This document shows positions 8,284 to 16,992 of a stretch of DNA of 64,000 bases, piece after piece. The DNA lies in contig NZ_JAUTAE010000001.1 in the NCBI RefSeq assembly GCF_030818415.1, positions 1,862,501 through 1,926,500 of the forward strand, written 5' to 3'. Under the pieces are notes generated by a model. It was not told the origin of the DNA and ran no database searches. It saw nothing but the letters and a program-made list of their open reading frames with translations. The stretch comes from Sphingomonas sp. SORGH_AS_0950 (lineage in GTDB: Bacteria > Pseudomonadota > Alphaproteobacteria > Sphingomonadales > Sphingomonadaceae). How positions within the stretch are numbered: position 1 is the stretch's first letter; every line of letters starts with the position of its first letter. The position numbers were made by a program, and so were the translations under genes.

Positions 8284-9528
8284 ATGGCGCAACTCGACAC
8301 CCGTGAGAAGCTGGCGATCCTGGCGGATGCCGCGAAATACGATGCCTCCTGCGCCTCGTCGGGCACGTCCAAGCGCAACAGCCGCGATGGCAAGGGGATC
8401 GGCTCGACCGAGGGCATGGGCATCTGCCACGCCTATGCGCCCGATGGCCGGTGCATCTCGCTGCTCAAGATCCTGCTGACCAACAGCTGCATCTTCGACT
8501 GCCATTATTGCATCAACCGCAAATCCTCCAATGTCCGCCGCGCGCGGTTCACCGCGCAGGAGGTGGTGAACCTCACCCTCGCCTTCTACCGGCGCAATTA
8601 TATCGAGGGGCTGTTCCTCTCGTCGGGCATCATCAAATCGTCCGACTATACGATGGAGCAAATCGTCGAGGTGGCGCGGAGCCTGCGCGAGGATCATGGC
8701 TTTCGCGGCTATATCCATCTGAAGACCATTCCCGACGCCGATCCCGAACTGGTGCGGCTGGCGGGGGTCCATGCCGACCGCGTGTCGATCAATGTCGAGC
8801 TGCCGACCGTGGGCGGGCTCCGCCGCCTCGCGCCCGAAAAGGATGCCGCTCGGATCGAAGGCGCGATGGCCGATGTGAAGACCGCGATCGAGGACCGGGC
8901 GGACGCCTCCAAACGCTACAAGTCCGCCCCCGGCTTCGCGCCCGCCGGCCAGTCGACGCAGATGATCGTCGGTGCCGATGCCGCCACCGACCGCGACATC
9001 GTCGGGCGCGCGGCGACGCTCTACGACCGCTTCCGCCTGCGCCGCGTCTATTATTCGGCGTTCAGCCCGATCCCCGACGCCTCGGCCGTCCTGCCGCTCC
9101 AGCGCCCGCCGCTGATGCGCGAGCACCGGCTATACCAGTCCGACTGGCTGATGCGCTTCTACGACTATCGCCCCCATGAGGTGGCCGCCGCCGCCGACGA
9201 GGCGACGGGCATGCTGCCGCTGGATATCGATCCCAAGCTCGCCTGGGCGCTCAAATTCCGCCAGCATTTCCCGGTCGATGTGAACCGCGCCCCGCGCGAG
9301 ATGCTGCTGCGCGTGCCGGGGCTGGGGGTGAAGGCGGTGGACCGGATCATCGCCACCCGCCAGTGGCGCAGGCTGCGGCTGGAGGATGTCGGGCGGCTGA
9401 CCGTCTCGATCGCCAAGCTGCGCCCCTTCCTGATCGCCGAGGACTGGCGCCCGGTCGCGCTGGCCGAGCGGGCGGACCTGAAGCCGCTGGTCAAGCCGCG
9501 CGGCAAGCAGCTCGAACTCTTCGGCTGA
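8284..9528 (+). CDS. Putative DNA modification/repair radical SAM protein
   Basis: Radical SAM enzyme of the family repeatedly found beside UdgX-type genes; the reaction is unknown. In 414 residues the [4Fe-4S] motif CX3CX2C lies at residues 69, 73 and 76 (SCIFDCHYCINR). Extra cysteines are at 23, 48 and 57. The C-terminal third holds a helix-hairpin-helix DNA-binding motif near residues 338-360 (VNRAPREMLLRVPGLGVKAVDRII). HhH plus radical SAM points to chemistry on or near DNA. An SOS box ends 2 nt before the ATG, so expression is probably damage-induced. A hemerythrin gene and then udgX follow on the same strand. Confidence 0.85.
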   Translation: MAQLDTREKLAILADAAKYDASCASSGTSKRNSRDGKGIGSTEGMGICHAYAPDGRCISLLKILLTNSCIFDCHYCINRKSSNVRRARFTAQEVVNLTLAFYRRNYIEGLFLSSGIIKSSDYTMEQIVEVARSLREDHGFRGYIHLKTIPDADPELVRLAGVHADRVSINVELPTVGGLRRLAPEKDAARIEGAMADVKTAIEDRADASKRYKSAPGFAPAGQSTQMIVGADAATDRDIVGRAATLYDRFRLRRVYYSAFSPIPDASAVLPLQRPPLMREHRLYQSDWLMRFYDYRPHEVAAAADEATGMLPLDIDPKLAWALKFRQHFPVDVNRAPREMLLRVPGLGVKAVDRIIATRQWRRLRLEDVGRLTVSIAKLRPFLIAEDWRPVALAERADLKPLVKPRGKQLELFG

Positions 9529-9595
9529 GTGAGAGTGATTCGCGGGTGAAACGCGCGTCGCGTTTCGCCGTTGGTCGCGCGAAGGAGACAGGGCC

Positions 9596-10081
9596 ATGGC
9601 CACCGCCGACATCTATGCCGATCTGAAGCGCGACCACGACAAGCAGCGGGAAATGCTCAAGGAACTCGCCGAGCTGAAGGGCGACGGAGCCAAGCGCAAG
9701 AAGCTGTTCGAGGCGTTCCGCATCGAGATCCAGAGCCACGCCGCCGCCGAGGAGGAGTCGCTCTATGCCACCATGCTGGGCGAACCCGAACTGCGCGACG
9801 ATGCCCGCCATTCGGTGTCCGAGCATAAGGAGATCGACGATCTGCTCGGCGAGATGATGGACCTCGACTTCGCCTCTGACGAGTGGGAATCCAAATTCTT
9901 CCACATGCGCCATCGCTATGAGCATCATATCGACGAGGAAGAGGAAGAGATGTTCCCGGCCGCCGAAAAGGAACTGGACGACGCGACCGAGAAAAAGCTC
10001 GCCGAAATCTACGAGGAGCGCAAACCCATCGAAGCGAAGGAGGCCAAGGCCAATCCGCCGGGCGGAGACGAGCGCGATTGA
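9596..10081 (+). CDS. Hemerythrin HHE domain protein
   Basis: Four-helix-bundle di-iron protein that may bind O2 or sense iron or oxidants. The 161 residues contain the ligand-type residues: H in LKRDHDKQREML (helix 1), H..E in SHAAAEEESLY (helix 2), H in EHKEIDDLLGE (helix 3) and H...H plus acidic residues in HMRHRYEHHIDEEEEEMFP (helix 4). A charged tail of about 25 residues follows. AGGAG lies upstream of the ATG at 9596. It sits between the radical SAM gene and udgX, 67 bases after the former; whether all three are cotranscribed is not certain, because repeat A lies before udgX. Confidence 0.88.
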   Translation: MATADIYADLKRDHDKQREMLKELAELKGDGAKRKKLFEAFRIEIQSHAAAEEESLYATMLGEPELRDDARHSVSEHKEIDDLLGEMMDLDFASDEWESKFFHMRHRYEHHIDEEEEEMFPAAEKELDDATEKKLAEIYEERKPIEAKEAKANPPGGDERD

Positions 10082-10097
10082 TTCTAACGATTCGCCA

Positions 10098-10235
10098 ATT
10101 CCTCCCCTTTAAGGGGAGGTGGCAGGCCGAAGGCCTGACGGAGGGGTGTAACCGGTCGCAAACGAAGCCCGTGCTGGCCGGCGGTTACACCCCTCCACCA
10201 GCTTCGCTGGTCCCCCTCCCCTTGCAGGGGAGGAA
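10098..10235. repeat. Repeat family A, copy 1
   Basis: About 138 bp bounded by inverted ends of the type CCTCCCCTT-N-AAGGGGAGG, with inner GGAGGGGTGT and ACACCCCTCC arms. It fills the gap between the hemerythrin gene and udgX. Other copies lie at 20836, 35764 and 45663. Confidence 0.85.
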
Positions 10236-10247
10236 AGTCGCAAACTC

Positions 10248-11645
10248 ATGCGCATCATAACTCTCTCTGCTCCCGATGATTTCGACGCGTGGCGGGACGC
10301 GGCGCGTGGCCTGATCGCCGACGCCGTGCCGCCCGATCAGGTCGTCTGGCAGGTCGACGAGCAGACCGCCGACCTGTTCGGTGCCGTCGCAGAGGAAAGG
10401 CCGACCAGCCCCGCGCCGCGCTTCACGGTCGCGCGCGGCTTCATCGACCTCGCGCGCAGCGTCATTCTGTCGAACGATCCGGAGCGTTTCGCGCTGCTCC
10501 ACACCGCGCTCGACCGGCTGCGACGGCAACCCCGGCTGATCGAGGATCAGGCCGATCCGCTGGTCCGGCGGCTCGACCGGCTCGCCAAGGCGGTGCGGCG
10601 CGACATCCACAAGATGCGCGCCTTCCTGCGCTTTCGCGAGACCGAGGATGACGACGGCCCGCGCTATGTCGCCTGGTTCGAGCCCGAGCATCATATCGTG
10701 CGCGCCAATGCGGCCTTCTTCGTCAACCGCTTCACGACGATGCGCTGGTCGATCCTGACGCCGGAGGTGTCGCTCCACTGGGACGGCAAGACGCTCGCCG
10801 AGGGGCCAGGCGCCAGCAAGGCCGACGCGCCCGAGGGCGATCCGACCGAGGCGGTGTGGAAGACCTATTATGCCAGCATCTTCAACCCCGCGCGCGTGAA
10901 GATCGGCGCGATGTTGAAGGAGATGCCGCGCAAATACTGGAAAAACATGCCGGAAACCGCGTTGGTCCCGCAACTGATTGCAGGCGCGCAGGCACGGGAG
11001 ACGGGCATGATCGACACCGCCAGGGTGGATGTACGGACCGGACGCGGCGGCAATGCGCAGGCGGCCTGGGCGGCGCTACGCGACGAGGCGATGGGCTGCA
11101 CCCGCTGCCCGCTTTACGCCCCCGCCACCCAGACGGTGTTCGGCGAAGGTCCGGTCGACGCGCCCCTGATGTTCGTCGGCGAGCAGCCGGGCGATCAGGA
11201 GGACCTGGCGGGCCGCCCCTTTGTCGGTCCTGCCGGACAGGTGTTCGACCGCGCGGTGGCGGAGGCGGGGATCGACCGCGCGCGGGCCTATGTCACCAAC
11301 GCGGTCAAGCATTTCAAGTTCGAGCCGCGCGGCAAGCGGCGTATCCACAGCTCGCCTAATGCGGGGGAGATCCAGGCGTGCCGCTGGTGGGTCGAGCAGG
11401 AACGCCTGCTGATCCAGCCGCAGGTGACGGTCGCGCTGGGCGCGACGGCGGCACGCTCGCTGTTCGGCAAGGTGATGACGATCGGACGCGAACGCGGCAA
11501 GGCGCTGACCCTGCCCGATGGCGGAACCGCGTTCATCACCGTCCACCCCAGCTATCTGCTCCGCCTGCCCGATCCGGCGGCGAAGGAGGTCGAATATGCG
11601 CGGTTCGTGGAGGATCTGAGGCTGGCGGCAGGGGCCATTGCCTAG
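10248..11645 (+). CDS. udgX: UdgX-type uracil-DNA binding protein with N-terminal DUF4130 domain
   Basis: Fusion of a DUF4130-type domain (about residues 1-250) with a family 4-like uracil-DNA glycosylase domain (about 275-465). In mycobacterial UdgX the enzyme excises uracil and stays covalently bound to the abasic site through a histidine in the KRRIH loop. That loop is present here as KRRIHSSP, residues 363-370, with His367. Motif A is GEQPGDQEDLAGRPFVGPAGQ-like near residue 310, motif B is HPSYLLR near 430, and CTRC at 284-287 belongs to the iron-sulfur site. The ATG at 10248 lacks a well-spaced ribosome site; the nearest GGGGAGG is part of repeat A, 14 nt away. Confidence 0.9.
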   Translation: MRIITLSAPDDFDAWRDAARGLIADAVPPDQVVWQVDEQTADLFGAVAEERPTSPAPRFTVARGFIDLARSVILSNDPERFALLHTALDRLRRQPRLIEDQADPLVRRLDRLAKAVRRDIHKMRAFLRFRETEDDDGPRYVAWFEPEHHIVRANAAFFVNRFTTMRWSILTPEVSLHWDGKTLAEGPGASKADAPEGDPTEAVWKTYYASIFNPARVKIGAMLKEMPRKYWKNMPETALVPQLIAGAQARETGMIDTARVDVRTGRGGNAQAAWAALRDEAMGCTRCPLYAPATQTVFGEGPVDAPLMFVGEQPGDQEDLAGRPFVGPAGQVFDRAVAEAGIDRARAYVTNAVKHFKFEPRGKRRIHSSPNAGEIQACRWWVEQERLLIQPQVTVALGATAARSLFGKVMTIGRERGKALTLPDGGTAFITVHPSYLLRLPDPAAKEVEYARFVEDLRLAAGAIA

Positions 11646-11690
11646 GTCAGAATAGCGTGCCACCCATGCTCCCTGATGATAGAGGAACGG

Positions 11691-12323
11691 ATGGCGTCTT
11701 CATCGCTCGAACAGCTTTGGTCATTCCTCTGGACGAGACGTTTTACCGATCACGAAGCGCGACTGCGTTTCGAGCTGGGCGGGGACATATGGGGTGCCGA
11801 CCATTACCCGATCCCCCGCTTCCTCCAGGCACTCCATCGTGCCACAGCGATTGCCGACGTGCTTTTCCCAAACGGCTGCCACGCGGTGGTCGCCTCGATC
11901 GAGGGTTCGACACAACCGGAAGACTTGCACGACGAATGGCGCGAGGACGGTTTTTCGCGTTTGCAGGCAAGCGGGTTTTCGGCGGCCTACATGAGCGAGT
12001 GGCAGAGCATAATCTATCCGGACGATTCTGATGACGCCTATTGCTGGACCCTTCGCGGTTGTCGGTTGGGCGACGACAGGATCGCACGCGACTGCCTGAT
12101 CTGGCACGGCATCGCGGCGGAAATGCCAATATCGCCTAGTGCGCCGGTCGTTGCATTCCTGCTCGATCCCGATGCAGGTACGATGCTCCATATTTATGAT
12201 GATCGCGGCATGGACGTCATGGCGTGCGACGCCGTAAAGCTGAGCAGGTTGCAATCAACCCATGCGAGTTGGCTTCTCGAGGATGACCGCACGGCTATGG
12301 GCAGGCTGTTCGATCCAAGCTGA
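11691..12323 (+). CDS. DUF3885-like protein
   Basis: Soluble protein of 210 residues that resembles the DUF3885 family by its opening, RLRFELGGD...PIPRFLQALHRATAIADVLFP, where a conserved RFE[IL]G motif is followed by an arginine-rich helix and a LF element. No catalytic motif, signal peptide or membrane helix is visible. Function of the family is unknown. The ATG at 11691 is preferred to the in-frame ATG at 11676 because GAGG sits 5 nt upstream of it. The gene is isolated, 45 bases after udgX and convergent with the aldo/keto reductase gene. Confidence 0.65.
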   Translation: MASSSLEQLWSFLWTRRFTDHEARLRFELGGDIWGADHYPIPRFLQALHRATAIADVLFPNGCHAVVASIEGSTQPEDLHDEWREDGFSRLQASGFSAAYMSEWQSIIYPDDSDDAYCWTLRGCRLGDDRIARDCLIWHGIAAEMPISPSAPVVAFLLDPDAGTMLHIYDDRGMDVMACDAVKLSRLQSTHASWLLEDDRTAMGRLFDPS

Positions 12324-12346
12324 CCATTCCCATGCGGCGGCCGCTG

Positions 12347-13144
12347 CTACATCTCCCGCGGGTCCGGCCCGATCCGCCCCTCGGCATCGTCCAGCGCATC
12401 GATCGCGGCCATGTCCTCGTCGTCCAGCGTCAGTTCGGTCGCGGCGAAATTGTCCGCCATGTGCGCCGCATCCGCCGCCTTGGGAATCACCGAGAGGCCA
12501 TGCGCCAGATGCCAGGCGAGCACCACCTGCGCCGCCGAGCGGCCATGCTTGTCCGCAATGGCGACGATCTCGGGCGTCTTCAGCAGTTCGCCGCCCTGCC
12601 CCAGCGGGCTCCAGCTCTGGGTCACGATGCCCTTGGCCTGGTGATAGGCGCGCGCCTCGCGTTGCTGGAAGCGGGGGTGGAGTTCGATCTGGTTGACCGC
12701 GGGCACCACGCCCGTCGCCTCCATGATGCGGTCGAGATGCTCGGGCAGGAAGTTCGACACGCCGATCGACCTGGCCTTGCCCGCCTCGCGAAGCGCGATC
12801 AGGCTTTGCCATGCCTCGACATAGGCGTCCTCGGCGGGGACCGGCCAGTGGATCAGATAGAGGTCGACCGCCTCGACGCCGAGCAGCGACAGGCTCTCGT
12901 CCAGCGCCGCTTCGGCATCGCGGTGGCGGTCGTTCCACAGCTTGGTGGTCAGGAACACGTCCGCATCGCGAAGGCCGTCGCCCACGCCGCGCTCATTGCC
13001 ATAAAGGGCGGCGGTGTCGACCAAACGATAGCCGGTATCGAGCCCGCGCCGCACCACCAGCGCGACCTGCGAATCCGGGATCTGATAGGTGCCCAGCCCG
13101 ATTTGCGGCATGGTGCGATCGTCGTTCAGGGTCAACATCGTCAT
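12347..13144 (-). CDS. Aldo/keto reductase
   Basis: NADPH-dependent carbonyl reductase, probably of the 2,5-diketo-gluconate reductase-like group. The 265 residues form a TIM barrel. The catalytic tetrad is complete: Asp and Tyr in DTAALYGNE, Lys in TTKLWND and His in LIHWP. The C-terminal cofactor loop SVIPKAAD is present. The ATG at 13144 gives the usual N-terminus MTMLTLNDDRTMPQIGLGTYQI; the frame runs further upstream but that part has no family similarity. It is divergent from the DedA gene. The natural substrate cannot be inferred. Confidence 0.92.
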   Translation of the reverse strand: MTMLTLNDDRTMPQIGLGTYQIPDSQVALVVRRGLDTGYRLVDTAALYGNERGVGDGLRDADVFLTTKLWNDRHRDAEAALDESLSLLGVEAVDLYLIHWPVPAEDAYVEAWQSLIALREAGKARSIGVSNFLPEHLDRIMEATGVVPAVNQIELHPRFQQREARAYHQAKGIVTQSWSPLGQGGELLKTPEIVAIADKHGRSAAQVVLAWHLAHGLSVIPKAADAAHMADNFAATELTLDDEDMAAIDALDDAEGRIGPDPREM

Positions 13145-13218
13145 GCGTCCCAAACCGGCCGCACGCCCATGCGGTTCCGATTGACCCTGCCCCGCCAATC
13201 GCGCAAGTCGCTGGCCCC

Positions 13219-13854
13219 ATGGTCGAACAACTTCTTTCCGCACTGGCGAGCTTCGCCATCTGGGTCATCTCGTCGGGCGGCTATCTGGGCATCATGCTGC
13301 TGATGGCGATCGAGAGCGCGTGCATTCCGCTGCCCTCCGAGATCATCATGCCCTTTGCCGGCTATCTGGTGTCGACCGGCCAGTTCAACCTCTATCTCGC
13401 CGCGACGGCGGGGGCGCTGGGGTGCAATCTGGGCTCGATCGTCGCCTATGAGATCGGCAAGCGCGGCGGGCGGCCGGTTGCCGAGCGTTGGGGCAAATAT
13501 CTCCTGATCGGGCCGGGCGAGCTGGACGCGGCGGACCGGTTCTTCGCGCGATACGGCTCGATCGCGGTGATGATCGGGCGGCTGTTGCCGGTGATTCGCA
13601 CCTTCATCGCCTTTCCGGCGGGGGTGGCGCGGATGCCGCTCGTGCCGTTCCACCTTTATACCTTCCTCGGCAGCTGGCCCTTCTGCCTGGTCCTCGCGAT
13701 CGTCGGGCGCGAGCTGGGCGAGAAATGGGATTCGGACCCGCGCGTGAAGGCGTTCTTCCACCGGGCCGATCTGGCGATCGGGATCGTGCTGGTCCTGCTG
13801 GTCGGCTTCTATGTCTGGCACCGGGTGCGCGGGCTGAAGCGCGCGCAGGACTGA
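13219..13854 (+). CDS. DedA family membrane protein
   Basis: Inner-membrane protein of 211 residues in the DedA/VTT family, some of which flip undecaprenyl phosphate or other lipids. Family marks are ESACIPLPSEIIMPFAGYL (residues 27-45), the glycine-rich GALGCNLGSIVAYEIGKRGG and the re-entrant motif IGRLLPVIRTFIAFPAGVARM near 122-142, with the conserved arginines. The ATG at 13219 follows GGCC-rich sequence without a clear ribosome site. Its 3' end overlaps the convergent membrane protein gene by 46 bases. Confidence 0.9.
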   Translation: MVEQLLSALASFAIWVISSGGYLGIMLLMAIESACIPLPSEIIMPFAGYLVSTGQFNLYLAATAGALGCNLGSIVAYEIGKRGGRPVAERWGKYLLIGPGELDAADRFFARYGSIAVMIGRLLPVIRTFIAFPAGVARMPLVPFHLYTFLGSWPFCLVLAIVGRELGEKWDSDPRVKAFFHRADLAIGIVLVLLVGFYVWHRVRGLKRAQD

Positions 13855-15224
13855 ACCAGCCACAGGGCGAGTGGGACCGCGACCGCCGCCCATAGATAAA
13901 GGCCGTTCCAGCTCGTCCATCCCCACCATTCGGAGGGGATGGTGCGCAGATCGCCGAAGCGGAACCGCAGCTGGATCACCGCCTGCCACCAGGCCCAGCG
14001 ATAGCCGGGCGGCGCGAAGATCTCCGCCGCCGCGATGGTCAGGTTGATCGCGACCGAACCGAGCAGCAGCATCGCCAGCCCGACGCGCTGCCACCCGGCC
14101 CGCGCCATCGCCCAGACCGGCGCCAGCCCCAGCGCCGCCACGCCCGCCAGCGGCATCGCATGGCGCGGCCCGGTGGCATTGCCGCCATCCCAATAGACAT
14201 AGGCCGCGTTGACCAGTAGCGCGACGACCGCCACCCCGGCCGCCGTCAGCGCGATCCCGCGCGTCGCCCGCTCCTCCCCCAGCCGCCACAGGCCGACCGG
14301 CGCGACCAGCAGCACCGGCGCCACCCAGAACAGCCCGCGCATCGGCCCGACCAGAATCTCGCGCAGCACCGCCAAGCGCGGCACGGTCAGCCCGAACAGC
14401 CCCTGATTCATCCCCTCGAACCCGACCACGCCCGAATAGCCGATGCGGAACAGCGTCCCGAAGGCGAAGAGATTATAGGCGGCAAGCGGCAACAGCCCCG
14501 CCACCCCCGCGACGATCAACGGCAGCAGCGCCTTGGGCGTCGCGCGATACTTCCACACCGCCCACAGCCCGATGACCGATCCCGCCAGCACCGCCTGATA
14601 CTCGACCACCACCGCCCAGCCGAGCGCCAGCCCCGCCACCGCCATCCACCGTCCGCCGCCACGCGCAACCCCGGCCAAAGCGATGACGAACAACGCCGCG
14701 ACCGCCGCATGGCCCAGCAAGGTGGTGGAATAGCCCCAGATCGGCGTCCCCAGCGCATAGCCCAGCGCCGCGAACAGCGCTGCCCCCGCGCCGCCGGTCA
14801 GCGTCAGCGCCAGATCGAACAGCAGCACCGCCGCGATGGCGGTCAGCAGCGCCGATCCGGTCGCCGCCGCCACCCGCGTACGCAGCTTCAGATAGGCGAC
14901 GAAGCCGGGATCGACCGAACTCGGTAAATGCCGCCCCGCACGGTCGCCGGTGACGAGGTCGGTGATCGCCACGGCGGGCAAGGCCATCAGGGTCATGCCC
15001 GGTGCCTTGTCGAGATAGGCATGGGCGCCGAACTGCGCCTTGTCGATGGTCAGCGGCGCGAAGGGATCGATGGTCGCGGTGCCGTTCTCGACCATGCGGA
15101 TCGCGGCGAACAGCCGGGTGGCGTTGTTGGGATTGAACTCCCACGACCCAAACCAGGCACAGCTCAGCCAGACCAGCAGGAACAGGCCGATCCGAATCCT
15201 CCCCAAGCCCTGCGTCCGCGCCAT
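13809..15224 (-). CDS. Polytopic membrane protein, possible GT-C fold glycosyltransferase
   Basis: I cannot name this 471-residue protein. It has about ten to eleven hydrophobic segments, starting with an N-terminal helix (GLFLLVWLSCAWFG), then a soluble stretch at residues 30-75 with acidic residues (ATIDPFAPLTIDKAQFGAHAY) and further helices to the end. A large first periplasmic loop with Asp/Glu between helices 1 and 2 is typical of GT-C lipid-linked sugar transferases, which suggests but does not prove that role. It is alone, convergent with the DedA gene and upstream of the Lrp gene on the same strand. Confidence 0.75.
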   Translation of the reverse strand: MARTQGLGRIRIGLFLLVWLSCAWFGSWEFNPNNATRLFAAIRMVENGTATIDPFAPLTIDKAQFGAHAYLDKAPGMTLMALPAVAITDLVTGDRAGRHLPSSVDPGFVAYLKLRTRVAAATGSALLTAIAAVLLFDLALTLTGGAGAALFAALGYALGTPIWGYSTTLLGHAAVAALFVIALAGVARGGGRWMAVAGLALGWAVVVEYQAVLAGSVIGLWAVWKYRATPKALLPLIVAGVAGLLPLAAYNLFAFGTLFRIGYSGVVGFEGMNQGLFGLTVPRLAVLREILVGPMRGLFWVAPVLLVAPVGLWRLGEERATRGIALTAAGVAVVALLVNAAYVYWDGGNATGPRHAMPLAGVAALGLAPVWAMARAGWQRVGLAMLLLGSVAINLTIAAAEIFAPPGYRWAWWQAVIQLRFRFGDLRTIPSEWWGWTSWNGLYLWAAVAVPLALWLVQSCARFSPRTRCQT

Positions 15225-15286
15225 ATCGTCTCCGCCGCCTGTCGTGGTCGGGCGGTATCGGGGCCGCGCGTGTCGGGCAAGCGTCG

Positions 15287-15769
15287 TTACGATCCAGGCC
15301 CAATCGGCAGCGAGGTGGTCGACTTGATCTCCGACAGCGCGACGGTGGAGTTGATTTCCTGCACCCCCGGCAGGTTGGACAGGCGTTCGAAGAACAGCCG
15401 TTCATAGGATTCGATGTCGGCCGCCACGATGCGCAGCATGAAGTCGACCGACCCCATCAGCACATGGCATTCCATCACCTCGGGCACCTCGCGGATCGCG
15501 GCGGCGAACTCGTCCAGATTGGCCCGGCCATGCGCGTTGAGCTTCACCTGCGCGAAGATCTGCGCCTTCAGCCCGACCTTGGCCCGGTCGACCAGCGCGA
15601 CGCGCCGCTTGATGATCCCCTCCCGCTCCAGCCGGTCGATCCGGCGCCAGCAGGGCGACGCCGACAGGCCGACCGCCTCGGCGATGGCGGCGGTGGACAG
15701 GCTGGCATCCTCCTGAAGCAATGCGAGGATGCGTCGTTCCCAGATATCGAGGTCGTGCGGCATAACCAT
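15287..15769 (-). CDS. Lrp/AsnC family transcriptional regulator
   Basis: Leucine-responsive-type regulator of 160 residues. The N-terminal winged helix-turn-helix covers about residues 5-60 (LDIWERRILALLQEDASLST...IDRLEREGIIKRRVALVD). The C-terminal RAM ligand-binding domain covers about 70-150, with EVMECHVLMGSVDFMLRIVA. It is divergent from an amino-acid dehydrogenase gene, and a perfect palindrome lies next to its own start, so it probably senses an amino acid and controls both genes. Two in-frame ATG codons (15769 and 15763) are both possible. Confidence 0.92.
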   Translation of the reverse strand: MVMPHDLDIWERRILALLQEDASLSTAAIAEAVGLSASPCWRRIDRLEREGIIKRRVALVDRAKVGLKAQIFAQVKLNAHGRANLDEFAAAIREVPEVMECHVLMGSVDFMLRIVAADIESYERLFFERLSNLPGVQEINSTVALSEIKSTTSLPIGPGS

Positions 15770-15770
15770 T

Positions 15771-15790
15771 CCAATAAATCGCTTTATTGG
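15771..15790. promoter_or_regulatory. Perfect palindrome, likely Lrp-type operator
   Basis: CCAATAAA-TCGC-TTTATTGG is a perfect 8-bp inverted repeat with a 4-bp centre, AT-rich in a GC-rich context, directly before the regulator start and about 100 bp before the dehydrogenase start. Confidence 0.65.
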
Positions 15791-15891
15791 GTCAATTCAA
15801 CCGATCTTTCGCGTCGAGACCCCCAAGATGGACCAGAAACACTCGGCCAAGCCCGCTAGATTGCTTTCCAACAGATCAAGGGAAGACCAAC

Positions 15892-16956
15892 ATGTCGCGC
15901 ACCGCACCAGACGCCCAAAGCCTGCCCCCCGAAGAGGTGGTGTCGTTCCACGACGCCGACACGGGGGCGAGCGGGGTCATCGTCCTCCATTCGACCGCGC
16001 TGGGCCCGGCGGCGGGCGGGTGCCGCGCCTGGCATTATGCCAGCGACCGCGCGGCGACCGTCGATGCGCTGCGCCTGGCCGAAGGAATGGCGCTGAAGAA
16101 TGCGCTGGCCGACCTGCCCTTTGGCGGAGGCAAGGCCGTCATCCGGTTGCCGCAGGGCGATTTCGACCGGGTGGCGCTGTTCCGCGCCTTTGGACGGACG
16201 GTGCGCGAGTTGAAGGGACGCTATGTCACCGCCGAGGATGTCGGCACCTCGGTCGAGGATATGGGCATGGTCGCCCGGGAAACGCGCCACGTCGCCGGGC
16301 TTCCGGCGAGCGGCGGGCGGCCGGGCGGCGATCCCTCGCCCTGGACCGCGCTGGGCGTCGCACAGGCGATGCAGGTCGCGGTCCGGCACCGGCTGGGCGC
16401 GGAGCTGTCCGACGTGACCGTCGCGGTGCAGGGGCTGGGGCATGTCGGCTATGCGCTGTGCGAATTGCTGCACGAAATGGGTGCGCGGCTGATCGTCGCC
16501 GAACCGCGCAGCGAGGTGGCGGCGCGCGCCGCCGATCGCTTCGGCGCGATGGTGATGAGCAGCCGCGCGCTGCTGTCCGCGCGGGTCGATGTGCTGGCGC
16601 CTTGCGCGCTGGGGGCGGTGCTCGATGCCGAAACCGTGGCGGGGCTGCGCGCCAGCGTGGTGTGCGGCGCGGCGAACAACCAGCTGGCCAGCGAGGACAT
16701 GGCCGACCGACTGGCCGAGCGCGACATCCTCTATGCCCCCGACTTCCTGGTCAATGCCGGGGGGATCATCAATGTCGCGGGCGAATATCTCGGCTGGCGC
16801 GCGCCCGACGTGCGCAAGCGGGTACAGGGCATCGCGCTGCGGATGGAGGAGACGCTGGCCCGCGCGGCGCGCGACGGCGCCACCCCGCATCATGCCGCCC
16901 GCGCCATCGCGCAGGACCGCATCGCCCACGCCCCGCGCCAGGCGGTCGCGGCGTGA
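15892..16956 (+). CDS. Glu/Leu/Phe/Val dehydrogenase (leucine dehydrogenase type)
   Basis: NAD-dependent oxidative deaminase of branched-chain or aromatic amino acids, giving 2-oxo acids. The 354 residues carry the substrate domain with catalytic lysine in LPFGGGKAVI near residue 80, the second active-site stretch VTAEDVGTSVEDM and the Rossmann motif VQGLGHVGYALCELL near 175-190. The short length fits the Leu/Phe group and not hexameric glutamate dehydrogenase. The ATG at 15892 follows AAGGGAAG with good spacing. The divergent Lrp-type gene is its likely regulator. A bidirectional terminator separates it from pccA. Confidence 0.9.
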   Translation: MSRTAPDAQSLPPEEVVSFHDADTGASGVIVLHSTALGPAAGGCRAWHYASDRAATVDALRLAEGMALKNALADLPFGGGKAVIRLPQGDFDRVALFRAFGRTVRELKGRYVTAEDVGTSVEDMGMVARETRHVAGLPASGGRPGGDPSPWTALGVAQAMQVAVRHRLGAELSDVTVAVQGLGHVGYALCELLHEMGARLIVAEPRSEVAARAADRFGAMVMSSRALLSARVDVLAPCALGAVLDAETVAGLRASVVCGAANNQLASEDMADRLAERDILYAPDFLVNAGGIINVAGEYLGWRAPDVRKRVQGIALRMEETLARAARDGATPHHAARAIAQDRIAHAPRQAVAA

Positions 16957-16961
16957 CGATC

Positions 16962-16985
16962 GGGGGCGTCGACGGCGACGCCCCC
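16962..16985. terminator. Bidirectional terminator between the dehydrogenase gene and pccA
   Basis: Perfect 9-bp stem GGGGGCGTC/GACGCCCCC with a 6-nt loop, placed between two convergent stop codons 36 bases apart. Confidence 0.75.
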
Positions 16986-16992
16986 CCGAACA

